A stretch of 64,000 nt of DNA from Arcobacter nitrofigilis DSM 7299 (GCF_000092245.1 NC_014166.1:248001-312000); one strand, 5' to 3'. Shown: positions 46,408 to 56,167, counted from the first letter of the stretch. Notes: generated by a model from the sequence alone, not told the origin. Numbers and translations: made by a program.

Positions 46408-47166
46408 ATGTATGAGTTAATTTCCTCAAGTTCAACACGAATAAAAACAGCACTTGTTTTATTTGCTGTATTTATTCTAGTAAGTTATATAAATACTATG
46501 TTTGTAACTTGGCTTTTTCTTGGTGCTTTTATGATTGTAGGTATTGATGAAGCCATGAATCTTTTTAAAGTAAAAGATTCTACAGTTTTCCAATATGCTG
46601 CTATTACTTGGATTATTGCTTATTTTTATCCTTATCCTGAAATATTAGTTTTAATTGCTTTAGTTATTTTTGCTTCTAATTTAGCTTACAAAAGAGATAT
46701 TGATAAAAAAGTATTTCTTCCTTTATTATATCCTCTTATTTCATTTTTAACACTTTTAACTTTATATAATGAGTATGGAATAGGAGTTCTTTGGTGGATG
46801 TTATTTGTGGTAGCTTCTGCTGATGTTGGAGCTTATTATGTGGGTCGTGCTTTTGGGAAAACAAAATTTTGTGAAACAAGTCCTAATAAGACTTTAGAAG
46901 GTGTAGCTGGAGGTATTGTTTTAGCAGCTATCTTAGGTCCAATCTTTGCAATTGATGGAATAACTTATATGGGAACTCTAGTTATTTCTATAGTAGTTGC
47001 TATTTCATCTATTTTTGGTGACTTATTTGAAAGTTATTTAAAAAGAGAAGCAGAGGTCAAAGATAGTGGGAATATTTTACCAGGTCATGGTGGAGTATTA
47101 GATAGAACAGATGGCTTCTTATTTGCTTCGATTGTTATGTTAGTTTTATTAAGAGCCATACTTTGA
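46408..47166 (+). CDS. cdsA: Phosphatidate cytidylyltransferase
   Basis: Makes CDP-diacylglycerol from phosphatidate and CTP in the inner membrane, the branch point for phospholipids. The 252-residue protein has about seven hydrophobic segments and the C-terminal signature KDSGNILPGHGGVLDRTDGF, with the earlier SPNKTLEGVAGGI segment. Its stop overlaps the TTG start of dxr, a conserved gene pair. Confidence 0.96.
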   Translation: MYELISSSSTRIKTALVLFAVFILVSYINTMFVTWLFLGAFMIVGIDEAMNLFKVKDSTVFQYAAITWIIAYFYPYPEILVLIALVIFASNLAYKRDIDKKVFLPLLYPLISFLTLLTLYNEYGIGVLWWMLFVVASADVGAYYVGRAFGKTKFCETSPNKTLEGVAGGIVLAAILGPIFAIDGITYMGTLVISIVVAISSIFGDLFESYLKREAEVKDSGNILPGHGGVLDRTDGFLFASIVMLVLLRAIL

Positions 47167-48230
47167 TAATATTAGGTAGTACTGGTTCTATTGGAGTTAA
47201 TACTCTAAATATCGCAAAAAAATTTAATCTAAATATTGATGTTTTAGTTGCAGGTAAAAATATAGATTTACTAAATACTCAAATAAAACAATTCAATCCA
47301 AAAACCGTAGTAATTGCTTCAAAAGATGATATTCCAAAAGTAAATCATACAAATGTATCTTATGGAGAAGAAGCAATTTTAAATGCTATTGAACAATCAG
47401 ATGCAAAAACAGTTGTAAATTCACTTGTAGGTTTTTTGGGATTAAAACCTACCCTTAAAGCAATCAAATGCGGGAAAAAAGTAGCTTTGGCAAATAAAGA
47501 ATCCCTAGTAGTAGCTGGTGCTTTTATAGATCAAAACAATCTTATTCCAATAGATAGTGAACACTTTGGCTTATGGTATTTACTCCAAGATAAAAAAATA
47601 GACTCTATGACAATAACTGCTAGTGGTGGTTCATTTAGAGATTATTCATTAGAAAAGTTAAAAAACGTATCCATAAAAGAGGCTTTAAATCATCCAAATT
47701 GGTCAATGGGAAATAAAATCACAATCGATAGTGCGACTATGACAAATAAGATTTTTGAACTACTTGAAGCAAAATGGCTTTTTGATACAACAAAACTTGA
47801 TGCAATAATAGAAACAAAATCATTAATTCATGCACTAATTAATTTTACTGATGGAAGTACAACAGCTCATATAGCAAATGCAAATATGCAACTTCCTATC
47901 TCATACGCTGTTTTGGGTAGAGTTGATGAAAATATACTTAAGCATATAGATTTAGTGGAAGTTGGAACTTTAGAGTTTAAAAAAATAGAAGAGCAAAGAT
48001 ATCCAATCTGGGGTATAAAAGATGAAATCTTAAAAAATCCAAATTTAGGTGTAGTTATTAATGCTGCAAATGAAGTTGCAGTTGCAAAATTTTTGAATGA
48101 AGAAATAGGGTTTTTAGATATTTCAAAAATCACTTTAGATGCTTTAAATCATTTTCATAATGTAAATCCAAGTTCATTGGAAGATATTTTTGCTTGGGAT
48201 AAAGAAGTTAGGGCTTATTGTGGGTCTTGA
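47163..48230 (+). CDS. dxr: 1-deoxy-D-xylulose 5-phosphate reductoisomerase
   Basis: The second step of the non-mevalonate isoprenoid pathway, making 2-C-methyl-D-erythritol 4-phosphate with NADPH. The 355-residue protein has the NADPH loop LGSTGSIGVNTL, ALANKESLVVAG, the metal-site PIDSEHFGL, TASGGSFRDY and HPNWSMGNKITIDSATMTNK. Start codon TTG, overlapping the cdsA stop by four bases. Confidence 0.97.
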   Translation: MIILGSTGSIGVNTLNIAKKFNLNIDVLVAGKNIDLLNTQIKQFNPKTVVIASKDDIPKVNHTNVSYGEEAILNAIEQSDAKTVVNSLVGFLGLKPTLKAIKCGKKVALANKESLVVAGAFIDQNNLIPIDSEHFGLWYLLQDKKIDSMTITASGGSFRDYSLEKLKNVSIKEALNHPNWSMGNKITIDSATMTNKIFELLEAKWLFDTTKLDAIIETKSLIHALINFTDGSTTAHIANANMQLPISYAVLGRVDENILKHIDLVEVGTLEFKKIEEQRYPIWGIKDEILKNPNLGVVINAANEVAVAKFLNEEIGFLDISKITLDALNHFHNVNPSSLEDIFAWDKEVRAYCGS

Positions 48231-48504
48231 TTTATTAATTCCTTTTGGAATACTTTTGGTTTTAGTTGTATATTTAATCGCTACTAGAATAAAGTTTGAA
48301 AAACAGACAATTAAAGATTATGAAGAAAAATTTGAAAACTGGAAAGTTCATGCAAAACCAGAAGAAAAAGAAGTTCAAGAATCAAAAAAAGAGTTAGTTG
48401 GACTTGTGTTTAAAAAAAATGGTAAAATAGAGATAGAACTTTTTGATGAATTTACAAATAATAAAATTCAAAGAGGAAAATTTAACTCAAAGATAAGAGA
48501 ATGA
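48220..48504 (+). CDS. Small single-TM protein overlapping dxr
   Basis: No family recognised. About 94 residues: one hydrophobic segment at the N-terminus (DLLIPFGILLVLVVYLI) followed by a charged cytoplasmic tail (KFEKQTIKDYEEKFENWKVHA, then a predicted strand-rich end). I choose GTG 48220, six bases after AGTTAGGG; a TTG at 48190 is possible. It overlaps the end of dxr by 11 bp and the next gene by four. Confidence 0.68.
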   Translation: MGLDLLIPFGILLVLVVYLIATRIKFEKQTIKDYEEKFENWKVHAKPEEKEVQESKKELVGLVFKKNGKIEIELFDEFTNNKIQRGKFNSKIRE

Positions 48505-48929
48505 AATATTTACTACTCATAATATCGTTAATAGCAGTTTTAAATGCAGCTTCTTTACAAAGAGACAATGATAGAAATATCGTAATAGATGATGCAAATA
48601 AATTAGTTTGGATGGATAGTGAATTAAATATTACAACTTATTTAAACCATTCAGCTGCGCAAGAGTATTGTGAAAAGTTATCTTATGCAGGCTTTGATGA
48701 TTGGCGTTTGCCAGAAATTGAAGAGTTTGCTTTAATAGTTGATAAAAAGAATTTTCCAAAAAATATAAATAGAGTTTTTCGATATAGTCTAAATGAAGGA
48801 TACTGGGCAAATACAGCCCATTGGAGAACCTTGTGGTTTTATGCTGATTATATGTATTTTGTAAGTGGAACACCATATTATGATAATAGAGATAAGAAAA
48901 AATTAGTTCGATGTGTAAGAACAAGATAA
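48501..48929 (+). CDS. Exported DUF1566 (Lcl C-terminal-like) domain protein
   Basis: A 142-residue protein with a short signal peptide (KYLLLIISLIAVLNAAS) and a DUF1566-type fold: LVWMDSELN, AQEYCEKLSYAGFDDWRLPEIEEFALIVD and the closing LVRCVRTR. Proteins of this type are secreted or surface-exposed and of unknown function. It overlaps the preceding gene by four bases and lies ten bases before the hydrolase gene. Confidence 0.83.
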   Translation: MKYLLLIISLIAVLNAASLQRDNDRNIVIDDANKLVWMDSELNITTYLNHSAAQEYCEKLSYAGFDDWRLPEIEEFALIVDKKNFPKNINRVFRYSLNEGYWANTAHWRTLWFYADYMYFVSGTPYYDNRDKKKLVRCVRTR

Positions 48930-48939
48930 AAGGTAAAAA

Positions 48940-49497
48940 GTGAATAAAAGAGTTTTGATATTACATGGTTTAGGAGGAAGTGATTTCCCTCATTGGCAAG
49001 CACATTTAGCAAGTGATTTGATAAAAGATAATTATATTGTATCTTTCCCAGCTTTCCCTAATAGAGATAACCCTGATTTAAATGAATGGAAAGAGTTTTT
49101 AAAAAAAGAGATTAAACACTTTAATCCTGAAATTGTAGTTTGTCACTCCTTGGCAAATATACTTTGGTTTCACACTTGTAGTGAACTTGATATTAAGCTT
49201 GATAAATTGATGTTAGTAGCACCTATTAGTAGAACTAGAATTGTAAAAGAAGTACAAAGTTTTTATCCATATCCTATTGCAAAAGATTTAAAAGCAAAAG
49301 AGGTAATAATGGCAGCTTCTACAAATGACCCATATATGGATATTGAAGAAGCAATAAAATTACAAACAGAATTAAATGTTGGTATGAAAATCATGGAAAA
49401 TGCAGGACATATAAATGCAGCTTCTGGATTTGGAAAACTGGATTGTGCCTTAGCTTGGATAAAAAGAGAAGAGACTTGTGAGGAAAATGCTAAATGA
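48940..49497 (+). CDS. RBBP9/YdeN-type serine hydrolase
   Basis: A 185-residue alpha/beta hydrolase. The start [18 protein letters not shown] is typical; the nucleophile is the Ser in [12 protein letters not shown], the acid is likely the Asp in STNDPYMD, and the His lies in [12 protein letters not shown]. The substrate is unknown. The start codon is GTG, behind AAAAGG. It overlaps tsaD by four bases. Confidence 0.86.
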   Translation: MNKRVLILHGLGGSDFPHWQAHLASDLIKDNYIVSFPAFPNRDNPDLNEWKEFLKKEIKHFNPEIVVCHSLANILWFHTCSELDIKLDKLMLVAPISRTRIVKEVQSFYPYPIAKDLKAKEVIMAASTNDPYMDIEEAIKLQTELNVGMKIMENAGHINAASGFGKLDCALAWIKREETCEENAK

Positions 49498-50483
49498 TTC
49501 TTAGCATTGAATCTTCCTGTGATGATAGCTCTATAGCTATAACTGAAATAGCTACAAATAGACTTATTTATCATAAAAAAATATCTCAAGAACTACAACA
49601 TAGTGTTTATGGTGGAGTTGTGCCTGAACTTGCTGCAAGACTTCATGTGGAAGCCTTACCTAAAATACTTGAAGAGTGTAAAGAGTATTTCCCAAAATTA
49701 AAAGCAATCGCAGTTACAAATGCTCCTGGTCTTTCAGTTACACTTATGGAAGGTGTAACTATGGCAAAGGCTTTAGCTATCTCTTTAAATCTTCCCCTAA
49801 TCGCTGTAAATCACCTAAAAGGGCATATTTATTCACTTTTTATTGAAAAAGATTCAATATTACCTTTAACTGTACTTTTAGTTTCTGGTGGACATACGCA
49901 AATTATAGAAGTGAATTCTTTAAGTGCTATGAAAATCCTTGCAAGTACTATGGATGATAGTTTTGGTGAGAGTTTTGATAAGGTTGCCAAGATGATGGAT
50001 TTGGGTTACCCCGGAGGTCCAGTTATTCAAGAGCTATCTTTTAATGGAGATAGTCAAAAATTTGATTTTCCTGTACCACTTAGACAAAGTCCTAAAATAG
50101 AGTTTTCATATTCAGGTTTAAAAAATGCAGTTAGAGTTGAAATAGAAAAACAAGGAATTCTAAGTGATGAAATGAAAGCAGATATTTGTGCTTCATTTCA
50201 AAGAACAGCAGTTGAACATATTATGCAAAAGTTAAAAAAACTTTTCAAACAGCATGCTCCTAAAAACTTTGCAATAGTAGGTGGAGCAAGTGCTAATGTT
50301 TGCTTAAGAGGTGAGGTTGAAAAGCTTTGTGGAAAATATGCAACAGCTTTGATGTTAAGTGAACTTAAATATTGCAGTGACAATGCAGCTATGATAGGAA
50401 GAGTTGCTGTTGAGCAGTATAAAGTAAGTGATTTTATAAAAATAGATGAACTAGATGTTCAAACAAGAGTAAAGGTATTTTAA
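49494..50483 (+). CDS. tsaD: tRNA N6-adenosine threonylcarbamoyltransferase
   Basis: The catalytic subunit that places the threonylcarbamoyl group on A37 of ANN-decoding tRNAs (t6A). The 329-residue ASKHA-fold protein starts [14 protein letters not shown] and has the metal/ATP motifs [29 protein letters not shown] and [11 protein letters not shown]. It overlaps the hydrolase gene at its start, and its stop overlaps the next gene by one base. Confidence 0.97.
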   Translation: MILSIESSCDDSSIAITEIATNRLIYHKKISQELQHSVYGGVVPELAARLHVEALPKILEECKEYFPKLKAIAVTNAPGLSVTLMEGVTMAKALAISLNLPLIAVNHLKGHIYSLFIEKDSILPLTVLLVSGGHTQIIEVNSLSAMKILASTMDDSFGESFDKVAKMMDLGYPGGPVIQELSFNGDSQKFDFPVPLRQSPKIEFSYSGLKNAVRVEIEKQGILSDEMKADICASFQRTAVEHIMQKLKKLFKQHAPKNFAIVGGASANVCLRGEVEKLCGKYATALMLSELKYCSDNAAMIGRVAVEQYKVSDFIKIDELDVQTRVKVF

Positions 50484-50812
50484 TGATATTTGAAATGGGT
50501 GCAAAACTTGATGGCGATAGTTTTGATACAAAAAAAGAAGATAAAAATAAAAAAACATCAAATAATAAAATAGAGCCAAAAAACTCACATCAGTTGGTAT
50601 TTACTTACGAAAAAAGAAAAGGTAAGCCAGTTACTTTAGTGGGTAGATTTAATGTTAGTGTTGATGAGAAAAAAGAGGTTTTAAAACTTCTAAAGAAAAA
50701 GCTTGCCTGCGGTGGAGCTATTAAAGAAGAGTGGATAGAATTACAAGGTGATGTAAAAGAAAAAATAATAGAAATCTTATCAAAAGATGGATGGAAATTT
50801 AAAAACAAATAA
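50483..50812 (+). CDS. SUI1/YciH-type translation initiation factor
   Basis: A 109-residue basic protein with a lysine-rich N-terminus (residues 15-37) and a SUI1 domain (KGKPVTLVGRFNVSVDEKKEV, KLACGGAIKEEWIELQGDV, DGWKFKNK). It is related to eukaryotic eIF1 and E. coli YciH, which influences start-site choice; the bacterial role is not settled. It begins at the last base of tsaD and is followed 11 bases later by the nnr gene. Confidence 0.9.
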   Translation: MIFEMGAKLDGDSFDTKKEDKNKKTSNNKIEPKNSHQLVFTYEKRKGKPVTLVGRFNVSVDEKKEVLKLLKKKLACGGAIKEEWIELQGDVKEKIIEILSKDGWKFKNK

Positions 50813-50823
50813 AGAAGTATGCC

Positions 50824-52209
50824 ATGAAAAAAGTATTTGATGAAGTCGGAACTTTAGATAAAAGATGTTATGAAGAGTTTAGTTTAACAGAAGATATACT
50901 TATGGAACATGCTGCTTGTAGTATGGCAAAGTTTTGTGAAGAGAAGTTTGAAGATGAGAGTACTATTCTTATTGTCTGTGGTCCTGGAAATAATGGGGCA
51001 GATGGGATAGCACTAGCACGACTTTTATACAAAAAATTTGATGTTAAACTTTATCTTCCTTTTGGTGCAAAATCTCAAATGGCACAATTACAAGAAAAAA
51101 GAGCAAAACTTTTAGGTCTTGAAGAGTTAGATTTCGTATGTAGTTGTGATGTAGTTATTGATTGTCTGTTTGGAAGTGGTTTAAATAAAGATTTAGATGA
51201 GAATTCAATTGAACTTTTAAAAAGAGTAAATTATCTTGATGCTTATAAAATAGCTTGTGATATTCCAAGTGGAATAAACAGTTTGGGACAAATAAATAGT
51301 GTGGCTTTTAAAGCCCACACAACTATTACTATGGGTGCTTATAAAAAGTCTTTATTTTCTGATATATCTAAAAACTATGTGGGTGAAATTATTGTTGGTA
51401 ATTTAGGAATTCAAAGGGAAGTTTATGAGGGTAGTTCTAATACTTTTTTATTAGAAAAATCTGATATGAAACTTCCTTTTAGAAAAGATAAAAACTCACA
51501 TAAAGGAACTTTTGGTCATGTTGGCATTATCATGGGTGAAAAGTGTGGGGCAGGAAGAATTGCTTGCGATGCTGCTTTTAAATTTGGAGCTGGTTTAGTA
51601 ACAGCTGTTTGTCACAAAGAGCTAAATTTACCTTATCATATTATGCAAAGTCATTTTATACCTGAAAATTGTACAGCAGTAGCTATTGGAATGGGATTAG
51701 GAAAGTATGAACATGCAGAGATAAAAGATATTTTAGCTCTTAAAATTCCAAAAGTTATAGATGCTGATTTATTTTATGAAGAATTATTAGTGGAAAATCT
51801 AAATAAAGAGCTTGTTTTAACTCCTCACCCAAAAGAGTTTTGTTCTCTTTTAAAACTTTGTAATATCGCTAATATAAAAGTTGAAATTTTACAAAAAGAT
51901 AGATTCAAATATGTAGAGTTGTTTACAAAAAAATACCCAAATGTCACTTTACTTTTAAAAGGTGCTAACACAATTATTGCAAAAGCCCAAAAAAGATATA
52001 TAAATAACCATGGTACTCCAAATTTAAGTAAAGGTGGAAGTGGAGATGTCTTATCTGGACTTATATCTTCACTTTTAGCACAAGGTTATAATTCCTTAGA
52101 TGCAACAATAACTGCATCTTTGGCACATAGTTTTGCAGCGAGTAATTTTGCTAAAAACTCTTATGCCTTAACTCCACAAGATATTATCGATGAGGTTACA
52201 AAATTATGA
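50824..52209 (+). CDS. nnr: Bifunctional NAD(P)HX epimerase/dehydratase
   Basis: Repairs hydrated NADH and NADPH. The N-terminal half (1-210) is the epimerase (VCGPGNNGADGIALARLL, DVVIDCLFGSGLNKDL, DIPSGINSLG); the C-terminal half (220-461) is the ADP/ATP-dependent dehydratase (HKGTFGHVGIIMG, LTPHPKEFCSLL, GTPNLSKGGSGDVLSGLI). Fusion of the two is common in bacteria. It overlaps cutA by four bases. Confidence 0.95.
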   Translation: MKKVFDEVGTLDKRCYEEFSLTEDILMEHAACSMAKFCEEKFEDESTILIVCGPGNNGADGIALARLLYKKFDVKLYLPFGAKSQMAQLQEKRAKLLGLEELDFVCSCDVVIDCLFGSGLNKDLDENSIELLKRVNYLDAYKIACDIPSGINSLGQINSVAFKAHTTITMGAYKKSLFSDISKNYVGEIIVGNLGIQREVYEGSSNTFLLEKSDMKLPFRKDKNSHKGTFGHVGIIMGEKCGAGRIACDAAFKFGAGLVTAVCHKELNLPYHIMQSHFIPENCTAVAIGMGLGKYEHAEIKDILALKIPKVIDADLFYEELLVENLNKELVLTPHPKEFCSLLKLCNIANIKVEILQKDRFKYVELFTKKYPNVTLLLKGANTIIAKAQKRYINNHGTPNLSKGGSGDVLSGLISSLLAQGYNSLDATITASLAHSFAASNFAKNSYALTPQDIIDEVTKL

Positions 52210-52517
52210 AAATGTGTATTGTACAAACAACATGTAAAGATATCCAAGAAGCTAAAACTATAGCAAAAATTTTACTTGATAAAAAACTTGCAGCTTGTAT
52301 ACAAATAAGCAGTATTGAGTCTTTGTATATTTGGAATGATGAACTTTGTGAGGATAAAGAGAAGCTTCTTTCAATCAAAACTAAAAAGAAAAACTTTAAA
52401 AAAATCCAAAGGGAAATAAAAGAAAATCATAGCTATGATTTGCCTGAAATTATATCTATTGATATAGAAAATGCTAGTAAAGAATATAAAAATTTTATAG
52501 GAGAAAATACGAAATGA
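52206..52517 (+). CDS. cutA: CutA-like divalent cation tolerance protein
   Basis: A 103-residue trimeric ferredoxin-fold protein. CutA hallmarks are the start [28 protein letters not shown], the [15 protein letters not shown] segment, and [18 protein letters not shown] near the C-terminus. It is linked to copper tolerance in E. coli, though its direct function is unclear. It is coupled to nnr and thiG by four-base overlaps. Confidence 0.92.
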   Translation: MKMCIVQTTCKDIQEAKTIAKILLDKKLAACIQISSIESLYIWNDELCEDKEKLLSIKTKKKNFKKIQREIKENHSYDLPEIISIDIENASKEYKNFIGENTK

Positions 52518-53293
52518 GTGATATTTTAAAAATTGGTAATTATGAATTTAATAGTAGATTAATAGTAGGAAGTGGTAAATATAAAGATTTTCAAACTACA
52601 AAAGATGCAACTCTAGCAAGTGGAAGCGAACTAATTACTGTGGCTATAAGAAGAGTAAATATTACAAACCCAAATGAAGAGAATTTATTAGATTATTTTA
52701 AAGGTACAAATGTAAAACTTCTTCCAAATAGTGCTGGGTGTTTTACAGCTGAAGAAGCAATTACAACTTTTAGACTTATGAGAGAAGCTACTGGAATAGA
52801 TTTGATTAAACTTGAAGTTATAGGTGATGCACAAAAAACTTTGTATCCTGATGTAATAGAGACAATTAAAGCTTGTGAAATTCTAAAAAAAGAGGGTTTT
52901 ACAATCATGGCATATACAAATGATGACCCAATCATTGCAAAAAGACTAGAAGAAGCGGGAGCTGATGCAATTATGCCTCTAGCTGCACCCATAGGAAGTG
53001 GTCTAGGGATTCAAAACAGATATAACATAGCATTTATTAAAGATGCAGTAAAAGTTCCTGTAATCGTTGATGCAGGTGTTGGTTGTGCAAGTGATGCAGC
53101 GATTGCAATGGAATTAGGAGCTGAAGCAGTTCTTACAAATACTGCAATTGCAGGAGCAAAAGATCCAATAGCAATGGCAGAAGCTATGAAGTATGCAGTA
53201 ATTGCTGGAAGAATGGGCTATAAAGCAGGAAGAATCCCTAAAAAACCTTATGCAACAGCTAGTTCACCTATTGATGGATTGATTCAATTTTAA
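52514..53293 (+). CDS. thiG: Thiazole synthase
   Basis: Makes the thiazole phosphate part of thiamine from deoxyxylulose phosphate, dehydroglycine and the sulfur carrier ThiS. The 259-residue TIM-barrel protein shows [13 protein letters not shown], the catalytic-lysine region [23 protein letters not shown] and [18 protein letters not shown]. The partner genes thiS, thiF and thiH are not adjacent, and no TPP riboswitch is seen upstream. It closes the plus-strand run. Confidence 0.95.
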   Translation: MSDILKIGNYEFNSRLIVGSGKYKDFQTTKDATLASGSELITVAIRRVNITNPNEENLLDYFKGTNVKLLPNSAGCFTAEEAITTFRLMREATGIDLIKLEVIGDAQKTLYPDVIETIKACEILKKEGFTIMAYTNDDPIIAKRLEEAGADAIMPLAAPIGSGLGIQNRYNIAFIKDAVKVPVIVDAGVGCASDAAIAMELGAEAVLTNTAIAGAKDPIAMAEAMKYAVIAGRMGYKAGRIPKKPYATASSPIDGLIQF

Positions 53294-53298
53294 ATTGT

Positions 53299-53319
53299 AA
53301 CCTCCTAAAAAAGGAGGTT
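53299..53319. terminator. Hairpin between thiG and azlD
   Basis: Stem aacctcct/aggaggtt with a five-base loop, six bases after the thiG stop. The azlD stop codon lies in the stem-loop. No T-run follows, so it is a weak terminator for either strand. Confidence 0.5.
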
Positions 53320-53610
53320 GCTTCTACTTAAATAGATTATAAAAACTCCAATACTCATAGATAAAAAGATATTTTTTGATTTAATCATTACTATTATTAC
53401 AAATAAACTAGCAATAATGCCTATCATTCCCTCTTTAATAATAGGTGGAATAATAAGAGCAATAAGCAGTGTTGCAGGAATTGATTCTAAAAGAGAATTC
53501 ACATACTTAAGCTTCTTTAATTTAGTTGATAGTAGAAGTCCTGAGACTCTTAAAAAGTAAGTCCCAATAGCCACAGCAAATATAATTAAAAGCATATTAG
53601 AATCACTCAT
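53305..53610 (-). CDS. azlD: AzlD-type branched-chain amino acid export subunit
   Basis: A 101-residue membrane protein with four hydrophobic segments, starting with the family pattern NMLLIIFAVAIGTYFLRVSGLLL and containing ESIPATLLIALIIP. With AzlC it forms an exporter of branched-chain amino acids. It overlaps azlC by eight bases and is last in the AraC-azlC-azlD unit. Confidence 0.87.
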   Translation of the reverse strand: MSDSNMLLIIFAVAIGTYFLRVSGLLLSTKLKKLKYVNSLLESIPATLLIALIIPPIIKEGMIGIIASLFVIIVMIKSKNIFLSMSIGVFIIYLSRSNLLF

Positions 53611-54286
53611 CTTCTACCTTTTTATTCATAATCAAAGAGAATAAAGAACCTAATAATGCTGATATTAAAATATATATACTATTGTCTAATAATTTCTCAA
53701 AAATTATTGCAATAAATGCTGTGATAAAAAAGGTAAAAAGGTCATTTTTTGTTTTATACATTGTTGTTAAAATAGCAACAAACATTGCATAAAAAGCAAA
53801 ATCTAAACCATAGTTTTTTGGTTCTATTATTAGTTGAGCAAAAAAGTATCCAATAGATGTTCCTAAAATCCATGATAAAAAAATACATAAACCTCCACCT
53901 AAAAGAAAATAAACAGTAATATTTTTTTCTTTTATATTTTTCATAGTTATTGCCCATGATTCATCAGTAACAAAATGCATGATTAGAAGTTTTTGTTTTA
54001 TAGAGCTATTTAAAAAGAGTTTATCTAAAGTCGTGCCTATTAAAAAATATCTCATATTTATAAGGATGGCTGTACCTATGATTGTACTTAGACTCAAATT
54101 GTTTGAAAGCATATCTACAATTACAAACTGAGAAGAGCCTGCAAATATAAAAATATTCATTAACATTAATTGTAAATAATCTATACTTTTTGTATTACAA
54201 ATAATTCCCAATACAATGCCATAACTAAATACACTCAAACTAATTGGTAAGTTTGATAAAAATCCATTTTTCATATTATTTTTCAT
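53603..54286 (-). CDS. azlC: AzlC-type branched-chain amino acid exporter
   Basis: A 227-residue membrane protein with about six hydrophobic segments. AzlC/YgaZ features are GIVLGIICNTKSIDYLQL, FAGSSQFVIVDML and ILINMRYFLIGTTL, with HFVTDESWAITM later. It exports valine-type amino acids together with AzlD. An AraC regulator gene lies 46 bases upstream on the same strand and probably controls it. Confidence 0.9.
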   Translation of the reverse strand: MKNNMKNGFLSNLPISLSVFSYGIVLGIICNTKSIDYLQLMLMNIFIFAGSSQFVIVDMLSNNLSLSTIIGTAILINMRYFLIGTTLDKLFLNSSIKQKLLIMHFVTDESWAITMKNIKEKNITVYFLLGGGLCIFLSWILGTSIGYFFAQLIIEPKNYGLDFAFYAMFVAILTTMYKTKNDLFTFFITAFIAIIFEKLLDNSIYILISALLGSLFSLIMNKKVEDE

Positions 54287-54332
54287 TTTTGAATATTATA
54301 AAAAAATAAAAGAGCTGTATAGTACAAGGTTG

Positions 54333-55160
54333 CTAAAGAAAAAAGTTTTTATACTCTCCTGGAGTTGTTCCAGTTAGCAGTTTAAATTTTTTATTTAAAT
54401 GACTTTGGTCTGTAAAGCCACATAAATATGCTATTTCACTTATATTAGTATTTTTTCTTAAAAACTGTTTTGCCTTTTCAACTCTTCTAATCATCAAATA
54501 TGTATGAGGAGAGACGAAGGTATGTTTTTTAAAGAGTCTAAGAAAATGATATTTTGATATATCAAATTCTTTTGAAAAGTCATCTAAAGTAAAGTTTTGG
54601 TTGTAATTGTCATTTATAAACTCTTTTGCATATTGTATTAACTTGTAGTTGTTAGGTAATACAATTTCATTTGAAACTTTAGTATTTATTTTTAAAACAG
54701 AATTTATTGTATCAATTAGTTCACATTCCCAAGATAACTTTGAAAATAAAGAAGAGTTATAATTCATAAGTGGATATAGTTTTTGATAAATAATTTCATT
54801 TGAAAAGTGAAAATTTTTAAATGAGAGTAGATTATTATTAAAGTTTTCTTTTAATATCTCATCCATTATTTGTGTAGAAATATATAAGGAGTGGTGTTTA
54901 AAACCCTCTTTTGATAATATTCCGCAAGAGTGTACTTCATCGGGATTTATAGTAATAATAGATGATTTGTCAAATTTATGGTTAAATCCTCTTAAAAATG
55001 CACCCATATTACCTCTTTCTATTAGGGTAATAGTATATTCTTCATGGATGTGTTTTTCAAAAGAGAAATTGTTATAATCACCTTCATAAAGAAAGATTTC
55101 TTTTTCTTTATTTGGTTTTGTATATTTTACATTATGCACTAAAGTAGATATATTGTTCAT
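54333..55160 (-). CDS. AraC-family regulator of the azl module
   Basis: A 275-residue regulator with an N-terminal cupin-like domain (FEKHIHEEYTITLIERGNMGAF, NPDEVHSCG) and a C-terminal double helix-turn-helix (FTLDDFSKEFDISKYHFLRLF; NISEIAYLCGFTDQSHLNKKF). This organisation is common among AraC proteins next to amino-acid exporters. It is upstream of azlCD on the same strand and similar in build to the AraC protein at 5834 next to the LysE exporter. Confidence 0.9.
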   Translation of the reverse strand: MNNISTLVHNVKYTKPNKEKEIFLYEGDYNNFSFEKHIHEEYTITLIERGNMGAFLRGFNHKFDKSSIITINPDEVHSCGILSKEGFKHHSLYISTQIMDEILKENFNNNLLSFKNFHFSNEIIYQKLYPLMNYNSSLFSKLSWECELIDTINSVLKINTKVSNEIVLPNNYKLIQYAKEFINDNYNQNFTLDDFSKEFDISKYHFLRLFKKHTFVSPHTYLMIRRVEKAKQFLRKNTNISEIAYLCGFTDQSHLNKKFKLLTGTTPGEYKNFFL

Positions 55161-55254
55161 GGGTTATATTATATCAATTATGTTGTTTTATGTATTGTAT
55201 GAAATTGCTAAAATAAAGAATTTCTGAGAATTTCTAGATTTTGTCAAAAAAGAC

Positions 55255-55283
55255 TTGACAAATGTTTAAAAACTTAATATAAT
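55255..55283 (+). promoter_or_regulatory. Consensus sigma-70 promoter of the tRNA cluster
   Basis: TTGACA (55255-55260) and TATAAT (55278-55283) are separated by exactly 17 bases, 33 bases before the first tRNA. A perfect match to both boxes is rare in this group and fits strong stable-RNA transcription. Confidence 0.9.
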
Positions 55284-55315
55284 TCCGTCCACTTTTCGAA
55301 AGATTAGTATTGTTT

Positions 55316-55393
55316 CGGGGCGTAGCGCAGTCTGGTTAGCGCACCTGGTTTGGGACCAGGGGGCCGGAGGTTCGAATCCTCTCGCCCCGACCA
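55316..55393 (+). tRNA. tRNA-Pro (TGG)
   Basis: A 78-base cloverleaf: the acceptor CGGGGCG pairs fully with CGCCCCG, the anticodon stem CCTGG/CCAGG encloses TGG, the T-arm has GGTTCGAATCC, and CCA is encoded. First of five tRNA genes. Confidence 0.97.
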
Positions 55394-55402
55394 TTTTTAG
55401 AT

Positions 55403-55480
55403 GGTAGGTATAGCTCAGTTGGTTAGAGCATCGGGTTGTGGTTCCGAGGGTCGTGGGTTCGAGCCCCATTACTTACCCCA
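55403..55480 (+). tRNA. tRNA-His (GTG)
   Basis: The extra G at position -1 (55403) faces C73, the identity mark of tRNA-His. Acceptor GTAGGTA pairs with TACTTAC with one G-T pair. The anticodon is GTG, and CCA is encoded. Confidence 0.96.
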
Positions 55481-55496
55481 TTTTTTATTTTTAAGT

Positions 55497-55573
<77 letters not shown>

Positions 55574-55634
55574 CTTTTAGATTTTTGTTAATTTAACATC
55601 AATCTTTTTTTGTCTTATTTAGACGCTTATGTGC

Positions 55635-55719
55635 GCGGATGTGGTGAAATTGGTATACACGCCAGACTTAGGATCTGGTGCCGCAAGGTGTGAAGGTTCA
55701 AGTCCTTTCATCCGCACCA
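55635..55719 (+). tRNA. tRNA-Leu (TAG)
   Basis: An 85-base class II tRNA: acceptor GCGGATG/CATCCGC, anticodon stem CCAGA/TCTGG around TAG, a long variable arm (GTGCCGCAAGGTGT) and encoded CCA. Confidence 0.97.
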
Positions 55720-55815
55720 TCTACTTTAAAATAAATTCAATATTTATAAGCTCTTTAATTTTTAAACTTCCTTTGGGACTTTAATCTTATTTTACTTTAT
55801 ATAATATTTACTTAG

Positions 55816-55892
<77 letters not shown>

Positions 55893-55962
55893 ACCCAATA
55901 ATACAAAGATTTAATATCCTAATTTAGATTTTTAGAATTAAATAAATAATGAAAGGAAACAT

Positions 55963-56103
55963 ATGTCAATAACAAACATAAAATTAACTCAAAAAGTTGA
56001 AGTTTTTATTAGATTAATACAAAATAATGAAAACATAAAAGATGCTTGTAGCAAAGCTGGAATAAAAATATCTACTGCTTCAAAATTAAACTCTTCAAAG
56101 TAA
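55963..56103 (+). CDS. 46-residue HTH-like small protein after the tRNA cluster
   Basis: A short gene: ATG with AAAGGAAAC seven bases before it, 46 codons, stop TAA. The peptide (start MSITNIKLTQKVEVFIRL) contains DACSKAGIKISTASKLNSS, which looks like the recognition part of a helix-turn-helix. It may be a small DNA-binding protein or a fragment of a larger regulator. It lies 70 bases after tRNA-fMet, a common integration neighbourhood. No family recognised. Confidence 0.55.
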   Translation: MSITNIKLTQKVEVFIRLIQNNENIKDACSKAGIKISTASKLNSSK

Positions 56104-56167
56104 AAGAATACTAATTTAAATGTAAATTAATTATGTACATTGGTTCAATGATAAAAGTCATTAAACT

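Noticed and set aside
55266-55469. 67-codon minus-strand frame containing GARGFEPPAPWSQTRC
   Set aside because: It is antisense to the tRNA-Pro and tRNA-His genes. Such frames arise from tRNA sequence and are a well-known false prediction.
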